Shown here: one piece after another, positions 11,091 to 22,060 of the stretch
Layout: each line of letters starts with the position of its first letter
Position numbering within the stretch: position 1 is the first letter of the stretch
Origin: Pholis gunnellus
Taxonomy: Eukaryota > Chordata > Actinopteri > Perciformes > Pholidae
Reading direction: 5' to 3'
Assembly: GCA_910591455.2 (NCBI GenBank)
Contig: OU342811.1
Span: 5,491,947 to 5,555,946, forward strand
DNA length: 64,000 nucleotides
Notes under the pieces: model-generated
The model's database searches: none
The model's input: only the letters and a program-made list of their open reading frames with translations
Told to the model about the DNA's origin: nothing
Made by a program: the position numbers and the translations under genes

Positions 11091-11809
11091 TTAGCTGAAG
11101 AAGTAGGAGGATTTTCTCAACTCATAAAGGAACACTTCATCCTTTAGTTTACCACATTAAAAAAAAAACAACATCTGGAGATACGTGGGTTTTCGCTGGA
11201 TGGGAAGGCCATAAAAACCTGTAATCTGAACAGTAACTAAAGCTGACATCAGCTCGGCCTTTCCAGTGAAATGTCCCGTCTGTCACTTCATACAAACGAC
11301 ACCACGCGGCACAAACCTCAGTCACAATGAAGACACACACAGTGGAATAAATGCATAGTTTATCATATCATAACAATAAATTCTCAAGGCTACATTGTAA
11401 ATAAAACAGTCTAGCAGATTTAAGGGACCGTAGCCTAAATTATGAACAGGAAGTGAGGTGAACAAACCGTGTCATCGAGAAGAGGTACAAACGTGTGACG
11501 TTGCATTTGAATATTGATGCTCATCCTGTGAGGTGCTGAAAGATAAAAGTTGCTCTAAAAAAAGGTTAAATTGCTGCAACTACTGAGAGTATACTGAGTG
11601 ATCGCCTTGCATTTTTCATACAGCTACGAGCTACCAGAGATCACAATTTAGGCTACTTCTGCTACAGTACAGTATCGCTTTAAATTCCTCTAGATACCTG
11701 AATGAAAACAGCATCCTGCTGTGCAAACAAAGCAAAAGTCAACCATTCACATTGGTATATTTAAAAAACAAAGTCTCAGAGCAGTGTCAGTGCAGAGCGG
11801 TGGCTCTCG

Positions 11810-12130
11810 TGGGGCGGGGGGTCCTCGAGGGGTCTTGAGGTGAGATCTCGAAGTTTTTTTTGGGGTTGGAAGGGGTTCTTCGGTGGGGGGTTTTTGAGTC
11901 ATTTGGGGTATCAAGAGTTCTTGAGGGGTCTGTCTGTAGACCTCCATAAGAATGTTCTTAAGGGTTCAAAAGTCCTTGAGAGGGTTTAAAAGTCCTTGAA
12001 AGGGTTCAAAGGTTCTTGAAAGAGTTCCAGGGGAGGTTCCTCAGGGAATTTAAGGTTTTCAGGGGGCAATCAGGGTTTCTTGAGGCGTGGGCTTAAGTAT
12101 ATTAAGAGGTTCTTATGTAGGTTCCAGGAG
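11810..12130. repeat. Degenerate minisatellite, GGGTTCTTGAGA-like unit
   Basis: More than a dozen variants of 'GGGTTCTTGAGAGG' and 'GGGTTCAAAAGTCCTTGA' follow each other with unequal spacing. The stretch is immediately downstream of inafm1 on its transcribed strand and may lie in its 3' UTR. The open frame at 11747-11947 (-) is a by-product. Confidence 0.6.
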
Positions 12131-12664
12131 ACACCGAGTGGGTTTCTTGAAGAGGCAGAAATCTTATTTTAAAATCACTGCAAAGTGGAAGTGTTAAAGG
12201 ATGTATGGATGACTTTCCAGAAGAACCAACATGTTCTCCCTCACACTCACACTCACACACACAGGAAAACACCAAATCAAGAGAGAGAAAAATAAATAAA
12301 AACATCCCTTAGAGGTTACTGAATGGGAAGCAAACATCCTTCAGGTCTCGTGACAAGAACATGCTAAAACATATAGAGCCCCTCAGGACTGCGTGTTTGG
12401 GTAAAGCTGGCAACAAACCCCCCCCCCCACCTCCCCTCCTCTCCACCTGCATGCGGAACACCGATGCACCCCGGCAGCACTTGGCCCGCTCTGTTCTCCC
12501 TCACGTCCTCGGTCAGCACCCCAAACTCTGGATGCAGTCATGTTTCTCCATCCGCTTCCATCCGTCACTGCTGCGGCCGCGTGTCAGGTGCGTGTGTGTG
12601 TGCGCGCAGTCACCCACAACGTGTGCAGATGTGGCGCGCGCGTGCGGTAAAGTCATCCTAAAAT

Positions 12665-12931
12665 CTACAAGCAGTCGGTGCGGTTCGGTACGGCGGTGCT
12701 GGTGATGTTGTGCGGAGGGTCTGGTGTCCAGAAAAACACGTAGTAGATCACCAGGATGAACGCGGCCACGGACACGCAGAGGAAATAGGTGATCGCCATC
12801 GCCACTTTCACCCAAATCTTAGTTGACATGTTGGCGTGCTTGGCCCGCAGCTCGCCGGGATAGCTCGGCCTCCGCATGTCCCCGTTCAGCTTCTCCGCGG
12901 TCGCGGGGACTTGCCTGCCGGCCGCTTTCAT
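12665..12931 (-). CDS. inafm1: InaF-motif small membrane protein (INAFM1)
   Basis: A single-exon frame of 88 residues. The ATG at 12931 is preceded in frame by a TAA about 27 bases upstream, which fixes this start. An N-terminal cytoplasmic stretch (RRPSYPGELRAKHANMSTK) precedes one hydrophobic helix at about residues 43-67, containing YFLCVSVAAFILVIYY. A short tail with two N-glycosylation sequons (NIT, NRT) follows. The YFLCVS-AA---YY pattern is the InaF motif and is closer to human INAFM1 than to INAFM2. The family is named after Drosophila InaF, a regulator of TRP channels; the vertebrate function is not established. The human protein has a much longer Pro-rich tail that is absent here. 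Its position beside ccdc9 and bbc3 matches human 19q13.32. Confidence 0.85.
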   Translation of the reverse strand: MKAAGRQVPATAEKLNGDMRRPSYPGELRAKHANMSTKIWVKVAMAITYFLCVSVAAFILVIYYVFFWTPDPPHNITSTAVPNRTDCL

Positions 12932-13250
12932 CTTGGCATTAACGCTAAAACCTTATTCGACGATTTTTCTTCTGCGGAGTGTCGCGTGTTCATTTGAGTC
13001 CGGGCAGCAGAGCCAGATGCGCCCCCCCCCACTCTACCCTTCACGGCTCTCCTCTACTCCGGCCCGGGTAGCTATAGGAAGTGGTCTAAACCGTAGGGGC
13101 AGCAACGCGGGTCCAGCAGCCTCCTCCGGTGCCGAGATCCACAGTAGCGTAAAGATCTCTGACCCCTCTGAGTCCTCCGTGCGCACCGGACAAACTGAAC
13201 TCAAGGAGGCTGTCTCTGGCATCAGCTGGATGGGACTGCTGTCATGCTGG
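12932..13250 (-). promoter_or_regulatory. inafm1: CpG-rich upstream region of inafm1
   Basis: GC and CpG density rises sharply between about 12540 and 13230 compared with the AT-rich flanks. The segment right of 12931 carries CG-rich words such as GGCCCGGGTAGC and AGCAACGCGGGTCC. This is the expected position of the 5' UTR and promoter of a minus-strand gene starting at 12931. No TATA box was identified. Confidence 0.45.
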
Positions 13251-13527
13251 CCATGGCTAGAGAGGTTTGTTTCCGGTAGGGCTTTTCAAAATAATACAAA
13301 CTGCAACCGCGAGAACGCAAAAGTTTGGTTGTGGAATAAAGTAAAATCTAGAGTTAATATCTAGAAGGGCTAATTAAACAAACAGTAGCATACAGGTGGT
13401 GTTGTACGTTTTTTAATCAACCTCTATAAAGACAACATGTTTCTGCAGCATACTAGCCCATCTTTAACATGTTAATTTTACATTCATTTAAGACTTGCTT
13501 AACCAGAAAATACACCTGAGTAAAAAC

Positions 13528-13690
13528 AGTGGTGGAAAGCAACAATACAATACTACTCAAGTACTGTAGGAAACCTACAATTTTAAAAAGGTGCTTGTAA
13601 TAAACTGACTATTTCAAATTATCACTATTTTATACTTCTACACAGAAACAAATATTGTACATTTAACTCCACTACATTATTGAAGATTCG
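13528..13690. repeat. ACTT-rich element copy, partial
   Basis: It starts ACAGTGGTGGAAAG and contains 'ACTCAAGTACTGTA', 'TATACTTCTACACAGA' and 'ACTCCACTACATTA'. It is truncated relative to the full copy at 25190-25676. Confidence 0.6.
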
Positions 13691-16600
13691 GATTAATACG
13701 CCCCCCCCCATATAAAATCAATAACTGATCTAATATTTGTTGATTAAAATAAAAACGTTGATCGCCAGGAGATTTTACTTTTATTCTGAAGGAAGATTCG
13801 TCACGCTTCCTGCGCCGCTCATCGTGCCTCCGTCTCACTTGACGCATCTTCGGACGAGGAGGGTCTGAAAGTACGCAACACCTAACGATTGGGTCATAGT
13901 TTGAGAGAAACGTCCCGCAGCAGAGGACGGGAGAGATGCGGTCTTCATCCACAAATTATCACAGTCCCTTATTTTCTCCTCCAGCCTGCAAAGATGTGCA
14001 CGGCAGCATAAGAGAGACATTAAAATCGTACAAAAAGCTTTCCCCACACAGATGAGTCATCGGCTGCAGCCGGAGAACGTATGGGCTGCGCATTGAGCGA
14101 CGTTAACAGGGGGTGAAAAGAAGCGCTATGTCCTGCAGCAGCCTGCAAGGTCAATATCGTGCACAACACGAGGTTCAAACAGAAAAAGACGGCACTCTGG
14201 GTATTCAATATGTGCACGAGGCAGAATGCTTTAAATTGCCTGGTGAGCGGGACATTAAAGAATGCGTCTCTGTGGTGGATGAGTAGATGAGCAGCGAGGT
14301 CAGTGGATGTAATCATCTGCCTCCAGCTTTAAGAAAAGTCTTCCACCTCACACTGAACATTATTTCTATTTTCTCACAAACAAACCAAAACAGAAGTGGC
14401 TTCTCTTCCCTTCCAGTGGAGAACAAGTGATGCAGTGCCCTCTAAGGGCGCCCTTCCTGTGGAGAAAATGCAACGAAGAGCACTCTGTGTGCCTTACATG
14501 CTACAACACATGCTGGCGTCTCTCCTCCATGCAGCTGGTGCTCTTTTTATCCTTTAGTCTCACACCTACAGACGAAATCAGACCCGACTCCAGAAATCAG
14601 AGAAATACATTTATTGGCTAAATGAGAGGAACAAAAACTGATAAGCAACCGTGTGCTTTACATCTCATGTGGGCATTTATTTCATCAATGGCTTTGACAA
14701 CATTAAAAAGCTTACAGTTTTGGATTCATGCTGGTCCTGATAATCTTTATGAAAACGGCTGCACGTTCTCAGAGCAATTTCATGTATCAATCAGGAAGAC
14801 ATTGTAGAAATGGATGTATATAGAAATATACCCTGCCTTAGTTACAATCCGTCATCGACGCTCAGAAAAACAAACATCGATGTGCAAAAAAACCCGAATA
14901 TCTTTTCATAGCTCACAAGCTACATTTTGCACAAACAACCGACGTTGGAATGTTCTTTTCCATTTAAAAACTGTACATATTGCAGTTCCTTTCAATCCAA
15001 AAGCATCATCGTTTCCCTCCAATACAGAAAACAAAACAAAAATCATTAAAGCAACCCATTAATCCCAGTGACAGGCATGATTCAAAGCACAAACTAAAAG
15101 CCCTTAGTGTGCCGAGGTATCAATGAAGGCTTTCATTCCAAAATAAACTCTTCATTACTCAAGTAGTAATTCATGATACTACACTTTAATGCAAGTCTGT
15201 CTTTCCAAATAAGAGTATATCCTCTAAACACGGCTGTTCAAAAATAACTATTTAACGTAAAGCCAAAAACACTCCATTTACCATGACGCCATTTTGGAAT
15301 GAGACCCTTGATTAAAGACAACAAGAGGCCGTGTGTCCCTTAAAGAGCTTCAGACCGATGAACAGAGTTCTCTGTAGAACTGATGATCAACAAAATGACA
15401 GCAGTCTGCGTCAGGGAAAATATCAAATGATTTCTGATTGTGACGCACGATTACATAATTAAAACAGCAAAAGGACCGCCGCCTCGAAATACATAATTGG
15501 TATTTTGATAGATTGGAGGCGAGGACGAGGTCACATGGTGTTCTGTCAAAGTGCCCTCAGGCAACACAGCGGATCCTTGAAGTTAATCTGAGTGGACGCT
15601 TCGGCCAGAGACGTGAACGTCTGATCGCTGAAGTCAGTTACTCTACAACAGCAGGCCTGCACAGCTGGCTCTGATGCAAAACATAAAACATAAAGCACAC
15701 TTAAAACACCGCCATGTATCTGCAGTGAAGCTCGTGGTAACAGTCGGGCTAAAGGATTCTTAGTTTTGAAGGATCTTTAGTGCGTTCAGTTAAATAAAAT
15801 GGAGCCTGTGGGTCCGATATGAAAAACAAAAGTACTTCTCTGTCCAAGTAATTAAAAGTCCCATAATAAACTCAAAGAGCAGAGCAGGCTGCAGGGTGGG
15901 GTCCCATCTCCACATTATGAACACTAATGGAGATCACAGAGATGGTAAACAGCCACAAGATGGCCACCACAATCACTCACAAGAGACGCTGGAACCAAAA
16001 GCTCAGAGCAACTGCAGCGAGAGGCGAGATCAGTCCATCTTAGAAGACACTGTGTGCATATAATGTCGAAATAAAATCAGATAGAGTCCATCGTAAGAAT
16101 GTTTGGTGGGTGGAGAGGTCTAAGAAACTGGCAAAGCAGTTCATGATGAAGGAGAACTGACCCTTTGCTAATTGGCCCGCCCCTCAAACGCAGAATGGCC
16201 AATCATAGCGTAGCATCAGTCAGCTCCGCTCCATAGACTCTCACGCAATGGTTTCTGGTTTTCTTCCTCTTCAGGCTGGTTTGGTGGATTTGGAGCTCGT
16301 CGTTGTTAAACGTTGCGTAATAGTGATGCTCGTTACCCAGAGAGGTTTGAAGGAGGTATAGGTTTCTAAAACACTACGTTCATACGTAAAAACCTGTGTT
16401 AACATTAGCAGAGCACGCCACAGCAACACTTCTATGCTACGCTAGCTACTGAAGGTATACTGAATGTATACATATGCTATCGTGTTTTAATGATTGCATC
16501 TGTGAATTTAAAAAGTGAACCCTACGGACTAAAAGAGTGAAACCGCTAAAGGATTTTACTCTTCGTTAAAGGGTCCATCTCTTTAGGTTCCTTTCCATAA

Positions 16601-16740
16601 TGTTGTTAGACGCTTATAATTATCACGCACTTGTGAGGTAGTGGTTCACACGGATCTGTAATGGTTGGCTTTAGCTTCCATCATTGGATTTTTAAACCTG
16701 TTTTTGCTGCTGAGTCAGTTGGACAGCCTGGATAGATCCT
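13691..16740. other. Intergenic DNA between inafm1 and ccdc9, no gene recognised
   Basis: No exon series could be built on either strand. Minus-strand AATAAA signals (TTTATT on this strand) occur near 14600 and 14676, so a long ccdc9 3' UTR reaching this far cannot be excluded. A 31-codon, CpG-rich minus-strand frame at 15546-15642 after a possible splice acceptor is noted under findings. Confidence 0.35.
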
Positions 16741-16744
16741 TCAA

Positions 16745-16804
16745 ACACATACTGTAGATCCTACAGTATGTGTGTGGGGTGGGGGGGGGGGGGGGGGGGG
16801 GGGG
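16745..16804. repeat. Perfect short hairpin followed by a 24-base poly(G) tract
   Basis: Arms at 16745-16757 and 16761-16773 (ACACATACTGTAG and its exact complement) are separated by ATC. The run of G at 16781-16804 follows almost immediately. Confidence 0.85.
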
Positions 16805-19800
16805 ATCTTACACACCAGTCTGTTCACAGGGGTTGAGGAGGACCTCGGCCCATGTGGGGAAAAAGCCGTATAAAATCTGATAATGTGCCTCAAGTGAGGC
16901 CACTCGTCAGGGCGTGGGAAGATGAATTCATCCGTTAACCCATTAATGAAGTGATCATTTCCCAACTGAAACCAACAGAAATGAGCCACGTTTGTTCCGT
17001 TCCGGAAAAAGCTGAGCGGTACGTTTAAAAAAAAAAAAAAAGATATTGACCTCCAAACTGGTCGGCTGAAAGCCTTTTATAAACCGATATGTCCTCACAA
17101 AGCCCGCCTGCACATCACCTAAAACACCCACGGGTCAGCCAATTCCAGCTTCCAAATTCATAAACTGAAAATCTCAGAGGGAACATTTCTGAGCGTGTAA
17201 AAGTGAGTTTACGTGAATGATCTTGAAGTGAAAACATATCTACACGTGGACAAAATCAGATCAAGCTTAATTTTCCCAGTGCAGAAAAACTCAACACCCC
17301 ACAGTAAGAACAAAACATTAAAAATAAAAAAAACAGCAAATGAAGGAGATTTCACTCTTCATACTTAACAGAGTGAGTCAAAACATGGCGGCGGCCCAGA
17401 GGTGATCAGACCCACTGATCCAACAGAAACAGCTGAGCAAGAGCGCTGAAAAGAGGCCAACGCTGCACAGCCCCGCCTCCTCGTGATGGTAGTCATTTTA
17501 TTTCTTTAGATGTGTGGCGGCCACTCCAGATGACAAGTAGTGTGATGCTCTTCATCCATCTCCTCTCTCCATCTGCAGCAGAAATGAGTGTCTTTGTCCC
17601 CAGCAGCCTCAGCCTGTTGATGCAAACACAGGGAGGAAGTGATGGTGCACGTGAGTCACTGTGCTGGATGCAGTTATCCAAAGATCATCACGGTAAACAT
17701 GAAGTGTGCACACGAGTGACCCGGGTCACTCACTGGGACTCTAGCAGCATTATTAACAGCACCCATTCAGCTCCTCTGCTGAATAATTACAAGCAGTACT
17801 TTTATAAACAACACAACATCAAGCAAACATGCATTTATTGCTTCCTTTTCTAAGGTGTTCGGTTCTGCCTGCTTTTCTCACTTTCATGTTGCCACAAATC
17901 CTGAAATCTTTTGGATTTGGACCAAACATCCCTTCTGCTCTGGGTATTTGGGCTCAACATTTCTTAAAAGTTTGACATTTTGGGAAATGCACTGAAACTT
18001 GGCTTTCAATATGTTCAATATGTCGAATATGTTTTTGTCATCCTTGGTTTAATCAGTAAAAAAAAATCGGAAGAAATTACGTTTTACAAAAGAGATATAA
18101 TTTGTTAGTTAGTGAGCTTTAGAGGTGCTGATCGGCTGATTGTGTTAACGTCAAACTGATGCAGTTTCCCCTCGATTCTGTGTGTTAAGCTGCTCGCTGT
18201 AGCATCAGATTTAGCACAGACATGACATCCAATAATAAACTAATCTACACTAAATAATGGTCCAGTGAAAGTGGACCTGAAAGTACACATTTTTGGATGA
18301 AGCTAGTGGAGGATGATTAGTTTTTCTTTACATCCGCCCATTTTTTTCCATCATGCTTTCGTTTTCTGAATTTGAACACTGACTAAAAGAGTGAACTTGT
18401 GCTTTTTAATAGGGGTGTTTGCTGGTACTCGAGTATCAGATAGTCCACTGAGGAGACTCACAAGCATCACAAGATTTAATTCAATCAGACTTCAAACGGT
18501 CGCCCTTCTGTCTGCCCGATCATCTGTTCAGCAGGCAGCAGCTCATTTCCTCTGGAAAGCCTTTTAAAAAACATAATTGTGCTTCTAATTTCCCTGGTTT
18601 CCTGATCTCCACCCTGACACCAGCACACACGATAACACAAGTGTGTGCGTGTGTGCATTACACAAACACACACCATGCCCGCATGAGCTCATCTGTCCGC
18701 TGCTGATTATGAGTCATAGGAAGAAGCACAGATGCAATCAGTGGCTTTTGCACCAAAGAACGAAAGACAACAGATATCTTTCCGTACCAGTAAAATGCTT
18801 CATCCGACATGTTTCTGTTCTACTGAACATCAGAAATTAAGAATAACAATTCCTGAACGTTTCAGCCTCTAGTTTTAGGCCCTACTGCTGTAAAGAGGGT
18901 CGGTTACTACGTCCGCTTTGCTTTTTTACACTGAACCAAACAATGTCGGCATATTGCTGAGAGATGGGACGATCCCAACCAGTGTCCATATCGGGTTCCA
19001 GTATGACATCATTTTACAGACAGCAGGTCACATGTACTCCACACACTCTGTAGAGGCCACTGAAAAATAGTGACATCTTCAAATGTCTCATATTGTCCAA
19101 CCAAACAGTCAAAAAAACCAAACATCAAATCCCAAAAGCATTTTTGGCCTTAAGAAATGACGGTAATGATGAATTGATCTTTAAATAAACTGAGGATTAT
19201 TAACTAATTGTTTCAGCAGCTTTTATAAAGACTCTTGGATTACTTTGTTGATGACTGAGGTGAACGACCCTTTAACAACCTAAATGATATCGCTGCTCGC
19301 TCACTCCTTCACTGATTAGGGTCAAACTAGTCCTCCGGTTCTCTTTAAAGGGAACATTCTGCATGTTTTATGTGGCTGTCCAAGCAGAGTTGATGGTAAA
19401 TGTAGTCAATTAAAGCCATAACTTCCTTATTGGACATCCACATATAAAAAAGGTGCAGAGATTTCCCTTTAATGAAGCCACGTAGCTGAAATGTGTCTTT
19501 TTAATTTTAGGATTACTGGGGTTGATTTTTAAGTGCATTCAGTCTTTTTCTCTCTTTCTTTCCATTTCTGATGTTTTGACTTTGTGACGCTAAGCAGCGT
19601 GGTAATATTCTAACTTCTACGTCTTCACGCTCTGGCGAGCTTACATTTGGAACAAGTTGATCTAAATTAATTTGTTTTCTAAAACTTAGCCATTAGCCAA
19701 AGTGATAACACCACTAATGACTGGACTTCCTCATCTAGTTTGTGGTTTATTCACTTAGCTCACTTCTAAACCGCTGTGTGCAGACCGAGGAGGATCCTAA

Positions 19801-22060
19801 GCAGGGTGAGTGGTTCCTATTCCCACTGGGGATGAATCATGGTTCCATGAGGTGCATTTCTATCCAAGTGGCCCATTCTACTGTATCAACCGAAATAACA
19901 ATAAGGCCACAATGAGTTTGCATTGGATCAACAACGACTTGAGTTTTTTAAAGGTTGTCTCTGGTTTCTTTTGAGTCAATATTAATAAATTCATTTTTAT
20001 GAAAAAGCATAAACCCACTTTAAGTCAACAGTGCCATTAAAATGGTCTGTGCAGAGTTCTGACAGGAAGGCCATGAATCATGAGGAGCGCAGCAGGAAGC
20101 AGATTGGAGTTCTTCATTCATGGCAACCAGAACTGGAGGTCCTGCTGGTGTGACCGGTCATGCAGACTGAGATGAGCCTTCAGAGGCTCACACCGCTGTG
20201 CGCTTTAATAAAATGTCCTCAAGTATCAGAAAATTGCAGTGACATCACAGCCCAACGTTGAATTTTAATGTGCAGTGTTTGCTTTCTGGTCAGAAGCAAA
20301 AAGCAAACAGAGGCAGTAAAATAACTGGACCCATTGATCAAGTGTCTCAGAATCACTTCTCGGGTTGCAAAGACTTCTTTAAGAGATATTCATGAAGCTT
20401 CCTACGGCAACGTTCAGCAACAAGAGGGACGACTTCCAACGTCGCCATTTGACATTCAGAGCTGAAAACTAGAAACGGTCATGATGTGATGGAGTTTTCC
20501 AGACAGCTGTGGTTTGAAATATGAATATATATTATTAGCATTTACTATTAGCCTATTACTTTGTATACTTACTAAGGTAATCTATGCAAAAATGTTCAAA
20601 TGAAAACCCATAATGATATTTAGAAATACAGCATTAACATAGACTAAAAGTCATTGTTCTTTTGTCAAAATGATCTTTAAATAAGCTTATTGTCATCAGG
20701 CATTCCTGAAACAGCTCTCCTCTCACAAAACATATCCGCATGAAAGCTCCAGAGTAAATAATCTGAGAGAAGACTGTTAGAAGTTAAAGTCCCAGTGAAA
20801 TGAAAAATAAATGTTCCCAGTTTTAATCCTGTGTGCCTGTTTTAATTGTTCATTTATCTCTTATTTTATGCCAAATATTAGTGTTTCTTTAACATCAAAT
20901 CCCTGTCTTTGATTCTGTGAAACGCTTTCATGACTCATCCTGCACTCAGGGGCCATTACAAAAAAAAGAACCGTCCCACCAAATGAGACGTTGGGCGACT
21001 CGCTAGCCCCACTGCTTCTATAAACACTACACTTCACTGCTTGTGGACTGTAGTCGGTTAAAGAGTAATATGAAGACGCTAGACGAGATGCGTGTTCCAA
21101 AACAATGAGGTCTAATTCATTCAAGGGACACTTCAACTGGGCTCTGTGTCACTGCAGAAGATTTGATTTACATCTCTCATTCAGTTTCACTTCACTGGGA
21201 CCTCAAGAAAGTTGATAAAACGCTTTCACTCCTCGTCCTAAGAGGACTGAAAATGCATCCCTCTTGGAACTGATTTCCTTCTCGGAGACGCTTGATGAAT
21301 ACGGTGGTGATTTGTGTGTAGATCTCCAGTTTGGCTCTGCTAAGATACATGTTGTCATCGATGTTGGCGGAGGCATCGCCCTCTCAATCTGTGCACCATC
21401 TTAAGTCCAGATTTGTTTGAGACATTCAAAGGCCCCCCGAGTCTTAAACACAACAGGTTTACCTCCTGGGATTGTTGCTCAACACCTGGATGCAGTCGGA
21501 TATTTCACTTGTGACTTTACAAATTTTGATAGAGAATGTGGTAATTTGGTTTGTTTGGGAGGGCGTCTGGTTCCCAGGGTCCCATGAACGTTCAGAAAAC
21601 ACGCTCACATTTCACTCGGATACCCTTTTTTCCCTCTCTTCAGCAAAGTGATTTACAAACTCACTTTAGCACTGAAGGAGCGAAGAAGATGAGAACACGA
21701 GGAGGAAGGATAAGGGCGGTATACACAAGGAGTAAATACAACAAAGAGGATTAAAGGAGGTGGAGTTAGTGCTAGTACAGTCCATCACAGTAGAAGCAGG
21801 AAGACAGTCAGGAGGAGATTCAAACAGGAAGTAGGGTCTCCAATGGTTGGCGGAGGCCCATGTCAGATCCAAAAACCAGGCAAAATGCTTTGTGAGTGTA
21901 TAAATATGCCTTTGGATTTGTCATGCCACCAAACAGCTCCCACCATCATTCATTTAGAGATGGAAGGAAAAGAAAGAAGAAAGAAAGTGAAACGAAGACG
22001 AGGATATCGAACAAACGCATCCAAAAAATAAAATAAGACAGAGCGAAGTGTGAGAGGGTG
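16805..22060. other. Intergenic DNA or ccdc9 3' UTR, mostly without recognisable features
   Basis: Only short chance frames are present. A dispersed repeat lies at 19070-19230. A minus-strand poly(A) signal candidate (TTTATT) occurs near 19747. Where the ccdc9 transcript ends is not determined by the sequence alone. Confidence 0.35.
19070..19230 (-). repeat. Dispersed repeat related to the one at 30165-30510
   Basis: 'CATCTTCAAATGTCTCATATTGTCCAACCAAACAGTC' and 'AACTAATTGTTTCAGC' resemble, in opposite orientation, the ATCGATTAAT-type repeat in ccdc9 intron 7. Confidence 0.45.

Noticed and set aside
12361..12815. Several frames on both strands over the 3' part of inafm1
   Set aside because: GC-rich shadow frames without homology.
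12876..13364. Plus-strand frame of 162 aa overlapping the inafm1 start
   Set aside because: Frame arises from the CpG-rich promoter. No family resemblance, and inafm1 on the other strand has a fixed start.
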